A DNA stretch of 64,000 bases from Burkholderiales bacterium (GCA_029268225.1 JAJUGJ010000001.1:62001-126000), one strand, 5' to 3'. Shown: positions 43,624 through 55,411, numbered from the stretch's first letter. Program-made: numbers and translations. The notes: generated by a model not told the origin, from the letters alone.

Positions 43624-43797
43624 CACATGGTCCTCGCATCAACACATCGGGGCACCCCTGGCGGGAAGCCTCGTAGCGCCCCAATGTAGCAGCGGCACTT
43701 GGGCGAAAACGCGTCAGAAGCCCAGTGACACCACGAGTCGGGGTTCTCGCTTTCCCTGATGCCTGATCGCCGATGGCGCACGGCAGGAAACGGTGCC

Positions 43798-46179
43798 TCA
43801 GGCCAGGCTCATGTTGGTGCGCTCCAGGTAAGCCGCCACCTCCTGAGCCGGCATGGGCCGCGAGATCAGGAAGCCCTGCACATCGCCACAGCCCAGTGCG
43901 CGCAGCATGACCAGCTGTTCGGCGGTCTCCACCCCTTCGGCCGTGATGTCCAGCCGCAGGGCCTGGGCCAGCGTGATGATGGCCGTGACCACCGCCTGAG
44001 CGTCCTGGTCACTGTCGAGCGAGCGCACGAACATGCCGTCGATCTTGAGCTTGTCGAGCGGGAAGCGGCGCAGATAGGCCAGGGAGGAGTAGCCCGTGCC
44101 AAAATCGTCCATGGCCACCCGCACGCCGCGCGCGCGCAAGGCCATCAAGGTGGCCTGGGCACCGTCGTGGTCTTCGATCAGCGCCGACTCGGTGATTTCC
44201 AACTCCAGACGCTCCGGAGCCAGACCACTGATGTAGAGGGCCTCGTCCACCAGATCGAGCACCGCCGAACTGCGGAACTGCACCGCAGACAGGTTGACGG
44301 CCACACGCAACGCTTCAGGCCACTTGGCGGCGGCCAGGCAGGCCTCGCGCAGCACCCAGTTGCCCAGTGGCACGATCTGACCGGTTTCTTCGGCCACAGG
44401 GATGAACTCACCCGGACCGATCAACCCCCGCTCGGAATGCTGCCAGCGCACCAAGGCCTCAAAGCCGATGACCTCACCACTGTCAAGGTGCATCTGCGGC
44501 TGGAAGTACAGCTGGAACTGCTCGGCCGCGAGCGCCTGGCCGAGTTCATTTTGCAAACGCACGCGGGCACGGGCGCTGTCGGCCAAGCCGATGTCAAAGA
44601 AGCGGAAGGTGTTGCGGCCAGCCGCCTTGGCAGCGTACAAGGCCAGGTCGGCACACTGGAGCAAAGACTGCGGATCACGCCCGTCACGCGGCGCCAGCGC
44701 CACGCCGATGCTGGCACGCACCTCCACAAGCACATCATCGAGCTGGATGGGTTCGCTGAGCAGGTTGAGCAGGCGCTCGGCCAGCGCGCCCGACTTCTTG
44801 GGGCTGGTGTAACGCCAGGTCAGCAAGGCGAATTCGTCGCCGCCCAGGCGGGCCAGCAGGTCCCCTTCAGCCAGGATGGTCTTGAGACGGCCACCGACCC
44901 GACGCAGCAACTGATCGCCGACGCTGTGTCCCAGCGAGTCGTTGATGTGCTTGAAGTTGTCGAGGTCAAGGAACAGCAGCGCACACGGACGTGGCTCGGC
45001 GTCGGGGGCGGCCTTGAGTCGCTCCAGTTCGGTGCTGAAACGATGGCGGTTGGCCAGTCCGGTGAGCGCGTCGTAATTGGCCAGACGGGCCAACTCGTCG
45101 CGCGCCTGACGGGTGTGGGTGATGTCGGAGCCCACACCCCGCCAGCCCGCCGCCCGGCCCTTGTCGTCGAACAACGGCTTGGCCGACAGGGACCACCAGT
45201 GAATCTCGTGGGCCACCTCCACCGGGATCTCCAGATCACGGAAGGGCTGGCCCATGCGCAGGCAGGTGGTGAGCCGGTTCAAGGCCTCGGTTGCCTCGTC
45301 GTCGTCAGGCGGCACCATCAGGGCCAGCAACTCGGTGAAGGATTGTTGCAAGAGCTGCTTGGCGGGCAGGCCGAAGGACTCGGACAGACGTCCTGAGACG
45401 TGACGCAGGTGACCCGTGGGCGAGACCTCCCACAGCCAGTCGGAGGCGTGCTCTTCGAAATCGCGCAACAGCAGGTCGATCAGCTGCTTCTGGCGATCGG
45501 TCTCGGCCTCGGCGCGCAAGCGGCTGACGAAGACTTTGCCGCTGGCATAGCTCACGGCGCACATGATCACGGCGTACACAACCAGCAGGGCCAGCAAGGT
45601 GTGGTTGTCGGCCACGCCAGAGCGGGCCAGCCCCACGATGCTCGCCACGGACAGGGTCAGCACGAAGGCCCATGCCACCGGCACCATGGGACTGAGCAGG
45701 AACGCGCCACCGCAGATGGTGCCCACCACCACGGCCGCAATCAGCAGCGAACCTGCATGATCGGCATCGGGAAACACCATGGCAGGCAGCACCGACCACA
45801 GCACCGCGAAGAACACCACCTGCGCCACGATGAGCCGGGCGGCACCGCGCGTGGCGACCGGGCGAGGCGCCTTGCGAATCAGGCGGCGCCACCACACCGC
45901 GGCCACCGGCAAGGACAGCACCACGGCAAAGCACCACAGGGCCAGGATCAGGTGAGGCAGTCGCCCCCAGAACACCCACGAGATGCCCATGACATTGACC
46001 GCATTGCCCGCCGTGACCAGGGGCAACATGCGTACCAGTGCCTTGATCTGGCGGGCACGGAAATGAGCGGCCAGAGGACCATCGACGGCCTCACTGGGCA
46101 CCACGTCATGACGCCACTGCGCCCAACCTTGCGGCCACTGTTGCTTACCGGAATCGTGTGCCTGGTACATCCCTGCCAT
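43798..46179 (-). CDS. Membrane GGDEF-EAL protein with PAS domain (c-di-GMP turnover)
   Basis: 793 residues. About six membrane helices occupy residues 45-230. A PAS domain covers about 245-365. A GGDEF domain with intact motif RLGGDEF follows, and an EAL domain with FEALVRW, DDFGTGYSS and AEGVET. The residues at the usual inhibitory RxxD site, just before the GGDEF motif, read AEGD, so product inhibition is probably absent. Both active sites look intact, so it may make, degrade or switch c-di-GMP. ATG 46179 or the next ATG at 46170 may be used. It diverges from maeB across a 204-base gap. Confidence 0.92.
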   Translation of the reverse strand: MAGMYQAHDSGKQQWPQGWAQWRHDVVPSEAVDGPLAAHFRARQIKALVRMLPLVTAGNAVNVMGISWVFWGRLPHLILALWCFAVVLSLPVAAVWWRRLIRKAPRPVATRGAARLIVAQVVFFAVLWSVLPAMVFPDADHAGSLLIAAVVVGTICGGAFLLSPMVPVAWAFVLTLSVASIVGLARSGVADNHTLLALLVVYAVIMCAVSYASGKVFVSRLRAEAETDRQKQLIDLLLRDFEEHASDWLWEVSPTGHLRHVSGRLSESFGLPAKQLLQQSFTELLALMVPPDDDEATEALNRLTTCLRMGQPFRDLEIPVEVAHEIHWWSLSAKPLFDDKGRAAGWRGVGSDITHTRQARDELARLANYDALTGLANRHRFSTELERLKAAPDAEPRPCALLFLDLDNFKHINDSLGHSVGDQLLRRVGGRLKTILAEGDLLARLGGDEFALLTWRYTSPKKSGALAERLLNLLSEPIQLDDVLVEVRASIGVALAPRDGRDPQSLLQCADLALYAAKAAGRNTFRFFDIGLADSARARVRLQNELGQALAAEQFQLYFQPQMHLDSGEVIGFEALVRWQHSERGLIGPGEFIPVAEETGQIVPLGNWVLREACLAAAKWPEALRVAVNLSAVQFRSSAVLDLVDEALYISGLAPERLELEITESALIEDHDGAQATLMALRARGVRVAMDDFGTGYSSLAYLRRFPLDKLKIDGMFVRSLDSDQDAQAVVTAIITLAQALRLDITAEGVETAEQLVMLRALGCGDVQGFLISRPMPAQEVAAYLERTNMSLA

Positions 46180-46383
46180 TCATGCCCAAAACATGTGGTC
46201 AGCGTAACCCGATAAGGCCGCTGTTCGCGGGCCCGCAGGCTCGCAAACGCGATTTCAGCACGGGAAACAGGGGAAATCTCTGCCCTCATCCCCCTAAGTC
46301 GGGTCAGGGGGAACCTCACCGAGGCGTGGCACCCCGGGCAGATGTCGTACCATCGTCGCCCTCTCCGCGTGAAATAGACGATC

Positions 46384-48678
46384 ATGAGTTCTGATAAGCC
46401 CTTGTCCGACGCCGAACAGTCCCTGCGCGACGCCGCCAACGAATACCACCGCCTGCCGACCCGCGGCAAGATCTCGGTGACCCCCACCAAGCCGCTGTCC
46501 AACCAGCGCGACTTGGCCCTGGCCTACTCGCCCGGCGTGGCCTACCCCTGCCTGGCCATCGAGCAGGACCCGGGCAAGGCCTTCGACTACACGTCGCGCG
46601 GCAACCTGGTCGCCGTGATCACCAACGGCACCGCCGTGCTGGGCCTGGGCGACATCGGCCCGCTGGCTTCCAAGCCGGTGATGGAAGGCAAGGGCTGTCT
46701 GTTCAAGAAGTTCGCCGGTGTTGACGTGTTCGACATCGAACTGGCCGAACGCGATCCGGACAAGCTGATCGAGATCATTGCCGCCCTGGAGCCCACGCTG
46801 GGCGGCATCAACCTCGAAGACATCAAGGCGCCAGAGTGCTTCTACATCGAGAAGGAACTCAGCGCCCGCATGAACATCCCCGTCTTCCACGACGACCAGC
46901 ACGGCACGGCCATCATCTCGAGCGCCGCCCTGCTGAACGGCTTGGAGTTGGTGGGCAAGCAGATTGACCAGGTGAAGGTGGCCGTCTCGGGCGCCGGTGC
47001 CGCGGCCATCGCCTGTCTGGACGTGATGGTGGGCCTGGGCGTCAAGCGCGAAAACATCTTCGTGTGCGACTCCAAGGGCGTGATCCACCACGAGCGCACC
47101 GACAAGCTCGACATCTCGAAGCAGCGCTACCAGCAGACCACCACGGCCCGCACCCTGGCCGATGCGGTCAATGGCGCCGACGTGTTCCTGGGCTGCTCGG
47201 CTCCCGGCGTGCTGACCGCCGACATGGTCAAGACCATGGCCGACAAGCCGCTGATCCTGGCGCTGGCCAACCCTGAGCCGGAAATCCGACCTGAAGTGGC
47301 CAAGGCCGCCCGCCCGGACTGCATCATCGCCACCGGCCGCTCGGACTACCCGAACCAGGTCAACAACGTCCTGTGCTTCCCCTACATCTTCCGTGGCGCA
47401 CTCGACTGCGGCGCCACCAAGATCACCGAAGCCATGAAGCTGGCCTGCGTGCGCCAGATCGCCGACCTGGCCAAGGCTGAAATCTCGGACGAAGTGGCCG
47501 CTGCCTACCCTGGCCGCGAACTGCGCTTCGGCCCGGACTACCTGATCCCGACGCCGTTCGACTCGCGCCTGATCCTGCGCATCGCGCCGGCCGTGGCCGA
47601 AGCCGCCGCCGCCTCGGGCGTGGCCACCCGCCCGATCGCCGACCTGAAGGCCTACCGCGACTCGCTGACCCAGTTCGTGACCAACACGGGCCTGTTCATG
47701 CGTCCGCTGTTCCTGGGTGCCAAGGCCGCGCCCAAGCGCATCGCCTACGCCGAGGGCGAAGAAGAGCGCGTGCTGCGTGCCGCCCAGATCGCGGTGGACG
47801 AAGGCATTGCCAAGCCCATCCTGGTGGGTCGTCCGGACATCATCCTGGAGCGCATCGAGCGCGCCGGGCTGCGTCTGGAGCCAGGCGTGAACTGCGAGAT
47901 CGTCAACCCGGCCAAGGACGAGCGCTTCAAGCGCTACTACGAGACGTATCACAAGCTCAAGGCCCGCGATGGCGTCTCGCCCGACCTGGCCAAGGTCGTC
48001 GTGCGCCGCTCCAACTCACTGATCGCCACGCTGATGGTCAAGCTGGGTGACGCCGACGGCATGATCTGCGGCGTCATCGGTCGCTACGACTTCCATCTGG
48101 AGCACATCCGTGACGTGATCGGCGTGCGCGAGGGTGCCCATGGTCTGGCTGCCTTGAATGCCCTGATCCTGGACAACCACAACCTGTTCATCGCCGACAC
48201 CTTCGTCAACGAAGACCCGACCGCCGAACAGCTGGCCGACATCGCCGCGATGGCCGTGGAAGAGGTGCAGCGCTTTGGCCTGCCGCCGCGCGTGGCCTTC
48301 CTGTCGCACTCGATGTTCGGCTCCAGCAGCCGTCCATCGGCGCGCAAGATGCGCCAGGCCCGCGACATCTTCGTGGCACGCATGCCCCACATCCCCGCCG
48401 ACGGCGAGATGCAGGGTGACGCGGCCCTGAGCGAAGCGGTGCGCAACAAGCTGCTGCCGGGGTCGACACTGGATGGCAGCGCCAACATCCTGATCTGCCC
48501 GAACCTGGATGCCGCCAACATCCTGTTCAACGTGCTGAAGATGACCGGCGGCAATGGCATCACGGTGGGCCCGATCCTGCTGGGCGCCGCCGCACCGGTG
48601 CACATCCTCAACCCGTCGGCCACGGTGCGCCGCATCGTGAACATGACGGCTGTGGCGGTCGCGCACGGTACCAAGTAA
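46384..48678 (+). CDS. maeB: NADP-dependent malic enzyme (MaeB) with phosphotransacetylase-like domain
   Basis: 764 residues, the usual fused length. The malic domain (about 1-425) starts [21 protein letters not shown], with metal-binding HDDQHGT and Rossmann segment [15 protein letters not shown]. The C-terminal phosphotransacetylase-like domain (about 440-764) contains [15 protein letters not shown]. It oxidatively decarboxylates malate to pyruvate, supplying NADPH; the C-terminal domain is regulatory and binds acetyl-CoA in studied relatives. It has its own promoter region shared with the divergent GGDEF-EAL gene. An EamA gene begins 49 bases downstream. Confidence 0.95.
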   Translation: MSSDKPLSDAEQSLRDAANEYHRLPTRGKISVTPTKPLSNQRDLALAYSPGVAYPCLAIEQDPGKAFDYTSRGNLVAVITNGTAVLGLGDIGPLASKPVMEGKGCLFKKFAGVDVFDIELAERDPDKLIEIIAALEPTLGGINLEDIKAPECFYIEKELSARMNIPVFHDDQHGTAIISSAALLNGLELVGKQIDQVKVAVSGAGAAAIACLDVMVGLGVKRENIFVCDSKGVIHHERTDKLDISKQRYQQTTTARTLADAVNGADVFLGCSAPGVLTADMVKTMADKPLILALANPEPEIRPEVAKAARPDCIIATGRSDYPNQVNNVLCFPYIFRGALDCGATKITEAMKLACVRQIADLAKAEISDEVAAAYPGRELRFGPDYLIPTPFDSRLILRIAPAVAEAAAASGVATRPIADLKAYRDSLTQFVTNTGLFMRPLFLGAKAAPKRIAYAEGEEERVLRAAQIAVDEGIAKPILVGRPDIILERIERAGLRLEPGVNCEIVNPAKDERFKRYYETYHKLKARDGVSPDLAKVVVRRSNSLIATLMVKLGDADGMICGVIGRYDFHLEHIRDVIGVREGAHGLAALNALILDNHNLFIADTFVNEDPTAEQLADIAAMAVEEVQRFGLPPRVAFLSHSMFGSSSRPSARKMRQARDIFVARMPHIPADGEMQGDAALSEAVRNKLLPGSTLDGSANILICPNLDAANILFNVLKMTGGNGITVGPILLGAAAPVHILNPSATVRRIVNMTAVAVAHGTK

Positions 48679-48698
48679 GCCCCTGCATTCAGGTCAGC

Positions 48699-48727
48699 GG
48701 GTGCCGCAGGCTAGACTGACGGCACCC
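48699..48727. other. Inverted repeat abutting the EamA start codon
   Basis: GGGTGCCG (48699-48706) pairs perfectly with CGGCACCC (48720-48727), and the ATG begins at 48728. The 13-base loop lies between. It could terminate maeB or sequester the translation start of the exporter. There is no recognisable ribosome-binding site in the segment and no T-run. Confidence 0.5.
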
Positions 48728-49630
48728 ATGAATGCACCACCTCGCCCCGCTGCCCTGCAAGGCTACCTTGCTGCCCTGTCCACCGCACTGATCTGGGCAG
48801 GTTTCATGCTGCTGGCCCGCGTGGCCGGCCAGCACGCCCTGACCAGTTGGGACGTGGTGGCTTTGCGCCTGGGGACCGCGGCCCTGGTCTTGCTGCCCTT
48901 TTGCTTCCGCCTGCCGCCCGGCACCTGGCGCAACCCACGTTTGTGGGTCTTGTCGCTGACGGGCGGCTTTTTGTTTTTGAACCTGGTGTACGCAGGCCTG
49001 AGCCGGGCCCCGGCGGCCCACGGCGGCGTGTTCCTGTCCGGGCTGCAGCCCTTCATCATCACGATGCTGGCGTGGTGGATCCTGGGGGCCCGCCCACGCC
49101 GTGAGCGCATGTGGGGGCTGTTGGCGATCGCCTTGGGGGTGACCTGTGTGGCTGGCCCGCAGTTGCTGGGCAGCCATGCCGCCAGCGCCAGCACGCTGCA
49201 AGGTGACCTGCTGCTGGTGTGTGCCTCGCTGGCCTGGGCCACCTACAGCGTGATGGTGCGCAAGTGGGTGTTCGATGTGTGGCTGCTGACGCGCTTTCTG
49301 GCGGTCGCCTCGGCCCTGGTCTATATCCCGATCTACCTGCTGTGGCTGCCCAAGAACCTCGCGGCCGCGCCCTGGTCGATGCTGGCCTTGCAGGCGGTGT
49401 ACCAGGGCGTGATCACGACCATCGTGGCCATGCTGCTGTTCCTGCGAGCCATCTCCATCCTGGGGCCTGAGCGCACCGGGGCCATCGTGGCCATCGTGCC
49501 GGTGGTGGTGGGTCTGGCGGCCGTGCCGCTGCTGGGTGAGCCGCTGACGCTGTGGCTGATCGGGGGCATGGTGCTGGTATCGGGTGGCGCCTACCTGGCG
49601 GCACGACCCTTGCCGACACCGCAGCGCTGA
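48728..49630 (+). CDS. EamA/DMT family transporter
   Basis: 300 residues with ten predicted membrane helices in two five-helix EamA repeats. Helix 1 reads TALIWAGFMLLARVAG, and the second repeat begins near LLLVCASLAWATYSVMVRKW. Family members export metabolites or amino acids from the cytoplasm; the substrate is not predictable. ATG 48728 is chosen because the hydrophobic core starts a few residues later; the upstream frame to 48701 would lie in the hairpin. It is followed by two hairpins before the convergent dehydrogenase gene. Confidence 0.87.
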   Translation: MNAPPRPAALQGYLAALSTALIWAGFMLLARVAGQHALTSWDVVALRLGTAALVLLPFCFRLPPGTWRNPRLWVLSLTGGFLFLNLVYAGLSRAPAAHGGVFLSGLQPFIITMLAWWILGARPRRERMWGLLAIALGVTCVAGPQLLGSHAASASTLQGDLLLVCASLAWATYSVMVRKWVFDVWLLTRFLAVASALVYIPIYLLWLPKNLAAAPWSMLALQAVYQGVITTIVAMLLFLRAISILGPERTGAIVAIVPVVVGLAAVPLLGEPLTLWLIGGMVLVSGGAYLAARPLPTPQR

Positions 49631-49641
49631 AGCACCGAGGC

Positions 49642-49671
49642 AAAAAAAAGGCCCCGCCCGAAGGCGAGGCC
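49642..49671 (-). terminator. Rho-independent terminator of the acyl-CoA dehydrogenase gene
   Basis: GGCCCCGCC and GGCGAGGCC form a 9-position stem with one mismatch around a CGAA loop (49650-49671). On the - strand it is followed by eight T residues. It lies 119 bases past the dehydrogenase stop codon, so the 3' untranslated region is long and contains another hairpin. Confidence 0.8.
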
Positions 49672-49679
49672 CGAATCGT

Positions 49680-49704
49680 CTCTGTCCGCGGGTAGCGGAC
49701 AGAG
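49680..49704. other. Perfect 10-bp hairpin in the 3' region of the acyl-CoA dehydrogenase gene
   Basis: CTCTGTCCGC (49680-49689) and GCGGACAGAG (49695-49704) pair fully around GGGTA. There is no T-run. It sits next to the terminator at 49642-49671. Confidence 0.6.
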
Positions 49705-49789
49705 CCCCCCTCAACACGATCTGCCGACGGACCGAGCGCCTCGCACGTCCGCAGCGGCGCGGCCTCGGCGGCCCCACATTCCGAACCCC

Positions 49790-50944
49790 TTACAGGCCCA
49801 TCTGCTTGATGATGATCTCGTTCATGATTTCGTGCGTGCCGCCACCGATCGACAGGATGCGGTTGTCGCGGTACAGGCGCTCGACCACCGATTCGCGCAT
49901 GTAGCCCATACCGCCGAAAATCTGCACGGCTTCGTGGGTCACGTAGTCGGCCACGTCGGTGGCGAAGTTCTTGGCCATGCACACCTCGTTGATGGCCGGC
50001 TTGCCAGCCTGCATGCGGGCGGCCACACGGTAGCTGTACTCGCGGGCCACTTCGACGCGGGTGGCCATTTCGGCCAGCTTGTGGCGAATGACCTGGTGCT
50101 TGGCCAAGGGCTTGCCAAAGGTGACGCGGTCCTTGACGTAGTCCAGACAGGCTTCCAGCGCCATCTGGGCCGTCATGTAGGCCATGATGGCCAGCGAGAG
50201 GCGTTCAGCCTGGAAGTTGGCCATGATCAGCATGAAGCCGGCGTTTTCCGGGCCGATCAGGTTGGCGACCGGCACGCGGCAGTCTTCGAAGAACAGCTCG
50301 GCGGTGTCCGAGGCCCACCAGCCCATCTTCTTGAGGTTGCGGCCCACGCTGAAGCCGGGCGTGTCTTTCTCGATGAGCAGCAGCGAGACGCCGGTGAAAC
50401 CTTCGCCGCCCGTGCGCACGGCCACGGTGTAGTAGTCGGCGCGGGTGCCGGAGGTGATGAAGGTTTTGGAGCCGTTGACGATGTAGTGGTCACCATCTCG
50501 CACGGCACGGGTGCGCAGGTTGGCCACGTCGGAGCCGCCACTGGGCTCGGTGATGGCCAAGGAGATGATCTTGTCGCCTGCGATGACGCTGGGCACCACA
50601 CGTTGCTGCAATTCGGATGAGCCGCCTCGCCAGACAGGTGGCAGGCCGATGTCGAGCGAGCCCAGACTGGCGACGAGGCCACCTGAGGTGCTGCGCATCA
50701 GCTCTTCGCTGACAGCGACCTTGAGAAACACGTCCTCTTCACCGGCACCGCCCAGGCGTTGTGGATGCCCGATCCCCAGCAGGCCCAGTTCACCGGCCTT
50801 CTGGTAGAGCTCGCGCGGGAAGGTGCCCGCCTCTTCCCACTCGGCGATGTGGGGCTTGACCTCCTGCTCGATGAAGCGCCGCGCCGTGGTGCGGGCCATC
50901 TGGTGCGTTTCGTTGAAGTAGGTGGGGTACACAGCGTCGGTCAT
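49790..50944 (-). CDS. Acyl-CoA dehydrogenase
   Basis: 384 residues, the standard length. FAD/substrate segments ITEPSGGSDVANLRT and the C-terminal GGMGYMRESVVERLYRD, IGGGTHEIMN are typical. The catalytic base is probably the Glu in the ERLYRD region or its neighbour; exact assignment needs alignment. Catalyses FAD-dependent alpha,beta-dehydrogenation of an acyl-CoA; chain length is unknown. ATG 50944 has GAGG upstream; the longer frame to 51076 is a shadow. It diverges from the SDR gene across 182 bases, and the pair may work in one acyl-CoA pathway. Confidence 0.92.
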   Translation of the reverse strand: MTDAVYPTYFNETHQMARTTARRFIEQEVKPHIAEWEEAGTFPRELYQKAGELGLLGIGHPQRLGGAGEEDVFLKVAVSEELMRSTSGGLVASLGSLDIGLPPVWRGGSSELQQRVVPSVIAGDKIISLAITEPSGGSDVANLRTRAVRDGDHYIVNGSKTFITSGTRADYYTVAVRTGGEGFTGVSLLLIEKDTPGFSVGRNLKKMGWWASDTAELFFEDCRVPVANLIGPENAGFMLIMANFQAERLSLAIMAYMTAQMALEACLDYVKDRVTFGKPLAKHQVIRHKLAEMATRVEVAREYSYRVAARMQAGKPAINEVCMAKNFATDVADYVTHEAVQIFGGMGYMRESVVERLYRDNRILSIGGGTHEIMNEIIIKQMGL

Positions 50945-51126
50945 GGGGGCCTCGGGTGAATGCGGACAGGATGCGGTCACGAGAGCAGACAGCAAGCCGT
51001 TCAGAATGGTCAGCGTAATGAGCGACATCCCCGGTGACCATCGGTAATTAACCTTAATGGCGATTGATTGACGCATACGTCACCCAGGTTTAGAGTGCCC
51101 TCATCTTTGTCTGCCCTCCCACTGCC

Positions 51127-52008
51127 ATGACCACCTCTTCGCACTACGACAGCATCTTCCGTCCAGGCCTGTTCCAGGGGCAAGTCCATGTGGTCACGGG
51201 GGGAGGCAGTGGCATCGGCCGCTGTGTGGCGCATGAACTGGCTGCGTTGGGGGCGACGGTGGTGATCACCGGTCGCACCCAGGAGAAGCTCGACAAGGTG
51301 GCTGCCGAGATCCGTGAAGATGGGGGCCAAGTGGACACGGCGGCCTTCGACATCCGCGATGAGGACCAGGTGAAGGCAGCGGTGGCGCGCATCGTCGAGA
51401 CGCATGGTCGCATGCACGGCCTGGTCAACAACGCCGGTGGGCAGTTCCCGGCGCCGATGGAGATGATCTCCAAGCGCGGGTTCGAGGCCGTGGTGGCCAA
51501 CAACCTGACGGGCGGCTTTCTGATGGCACGCGAGGTGTTCAATCAGTCGCTGAGCAAGCACGGTGGCGGTGCCATCGTGAACATGGCCGCTGACATGTGG
51601 AATGGCATGGCCGGCATGGCGCACTCGGGTGCAGCCCGTGCCGGCATGGTGAACCTGACCAAGACGGCCGCCTTCGAGTGGGCGCGCGCGCACGTGCGTG
51701 TCAACGCGGTGGCGCCGGGCTGGGTGGCGTCGAGCGGCATGGACTCGTATGGCCCTGCAATGGCGCCAATGATCCTGAGTCTGAAGGACAACCTGCCGAT
51801 GCGCCGCCTGGGCCTGGAAGCGGAAATCAGTTCGGTGATCTGTTTCCTGCTGAGCCCTGGCGCAGCCTTTGTCACCGGTGTCACGGTGGCGATCGACGGC
51901 GGAGCGGGCGTGAACAACCCGGTGTGGCCCAAGGCACCACACGAGCCTGCGCCCAGCTTCAACGGCTTTCACCGGGCGACCACACCCAAGGTCTTGCAGG
52001 GTCTGTGA
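51127..52008 (+). CDS. SDR family protein resembling 2-enoyl-CoA / 2,4-dienoyl-CoA reductases
   Basis: 293 residues. Rossmann glycine motif TGGGSGIGR (about 24-32) and NNAG (101-104) are present. The usual Tyr-x-x-x-Lys is not: the segment is AHSGAARAGM (165-174), and there is no Tyr between residues 150 and 190. The HSGAARAG pattern and the C-terminal CFLLSPGAAFVTG recall peroxisomal trans-2-enoyl-CoA reductase (PECR) and bacterial relatives. Likely function: NADPH-dependent enoyl-CoA reduction, so different from a FabG-type dehydrogenase. Diverges from the acyl-CoA dehydrogenase gene. Function is by family resemblance only. Confidence 0.82.
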   Translation: MTTSSHYDSIFRPGLFQGQVHVVTGGGSGIGRCVAHELAALGATVVITGRTQEKLDKVAAEIREDGGQVDTAAFDIRDEDQVKAAVARIVETHGRMHGLVNNAGGQFPAPMEMISKRGFEAVVANNLTGGFLMAREVFNQSLSKHGGGAIVNMAADMWNGMAGMAHSGAARAGMVNLTKTAAFEWARAHVRVNAVAPGWVASSGMDSYGPAMAPMILSLKDNLPMRRLGLEAEISSVICFLLSPGAAFVTGVTVAIDGGAGVNNPVWPKAPHEPAPSFNGFHRATTPKVLQGL

Positions 52009-52014
52009 GTCGCT

Positions 52015-54186
<2,172 letters not shown>

Positions 54187-54427
54187 GCACCAATGTCGCG
54201 CAGATCGTGGGCGGCGTCTTGTCTCGAAAACCCCTGAGGAGCGCTCAGGCAAAACCGGGTTGACAGCCGACTCAGGAGCGCACGCGCAGGGGGCGGCCCG
54301 CATGACCCTGAGCTTGACCCGCCTTTGTCGTGGATGCCCACCACCCGGGCCGCCAAACTGCTAGAGTTCAGTTCCGGTCGCTGCGTCCGGGCTCCCCTGG
54401 CATCGTGGCGTGACCGGAGCCCATCTC

Positions 54428-55411
54428 ATGCAAAGTTTCCTCGACCCGGCCATCCTGTTCTTCGTGTTTGGCCTGCTGGCCGGCGCCCTGCGCTCCAACC
54501 TGGAGATCCCGCCGCAGATCGCACGTTTCCTCTCCCTGTACCTGCTGATGGCCCTGGGGCTGAAGGGTGGCTTCGCGCTGCACCAGTCGGGTCTGACGGC
54601 CGATGTGGCCGTGAGCTTGGGCTGCGCCTTGTTGCTGGCCACGGTGGTGCCGCTGTTGGGCTATCACCTGCTCAAACGCTTCCTGAGCGGCTATGACGCC
54701 GCCGCGATCGCAGCCACCTATGGTTCGGTCAGCGCGGTGACCTTCATCACGGCAGTGCAGTACCTGGACAACCACAACCTGCCCTATGGCGGACACATGG
54801 CCGCGGCCATGGCCTTGATGGAGTCTCCGGCGATCATCATGGCGGTGCTGCTGGCCAACATGGTGCGCCAGCGTGAGAAGGAGCAGGCCCTCGCTGCCGA
54901 GTCACGCACGGTCCGCAACACACCGCTGGGCCGCATCCTGCATGAGTCGGTGACCGACGGAGCACAGTTGGTGCTGCTGGGCGCGATGGTGATCGGCATC
55001 GTGACCGGGCAATCGGGCCACGACGCCATGAAGCCATTTGCGGGGGACCTGTTCAAGGGCATGCTGGCCTTCTTCCTGCTGGACATGGGCCTGAACGCGG
55101 CACGCAACATGGGTGAGCTCAAGGGCAAGTCACCCTGGTTGCTGGCCTATGGCCTGATCGGCCCTCTGGTCCATGCGGCTCTGGCGCTGGGCCTGTGTGT
55201 GCTGCTCGACATCCCGGCGGGCAACGGTGCCTTGCTGATGGTCCTGGCAGCCAGTGCGTCCTACATCGCCGTGCCGGCGGTGGTGCGCCATGCCATTCCC
55301 GAGGCCAACCCCTCGCTGTACATCGGCATGTCGCTGGGTCTGACCTTCCCGTTCAACATCCTGATCGGGATCCCGATGTACGTGGGGGTGGCGCACCAGG
55401 TGCTGCGCTAA
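54428..55411 (+). CDS. SbtA-like sodium-dependent bicarbonate permease
   Basis: 327 residues with about ten membrane helices in two inverted halves. The family segments LEIPPQIARFLSLYLLMALG, YGSVSAVTFITA and MALMESPAI are those of SbtA proteins of cyanobacteria and proteobacteria. Predicted role: Na+/HCO3- symport into the cytoplasm. The PII-like partner SbtB, often adjacent to sbtA, is not seen. ATG 54428 is used rather than the upstream in-frame start at 54410. It is followed by the convergent AidB-like gene after 36 bases. Confidence 0.87.
   Translation: MQSFLDPAILFFVFGLLAGALRSNLEIPPQIARFLSLYLLMALGLKGGFALHQSGLTADVAVSLGCALLLATVVPLLGYHLLKRFLSGYDAAAIAATYGSVSAVTFITAVQYLDNHNLPYGGHMAAAMALMESPAIIMAVLLANMVRQREKEQALAAESRTVRNTPLGRILHESVTDGAQLVLLGAMVIGIVTGQSGHDAMKPFAGDLFKGMLAFFLLDMGLNAARNMGELKGKSPWLLAYGLIGPLVHAALALGLCVLLDIPAGNGALLMVLAASASYIAVPAVVRHAIPEANPSLYIGMSLGLTFPFNILIGIPMYVGVAHQVLR

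Noticed and set aside
46294..47952. A 552-codon frame opposite maeB
   Set aside because: No domain resemblance, and maeB is a clearly conserved gene. The antisense frame is a codon-bias shadow.
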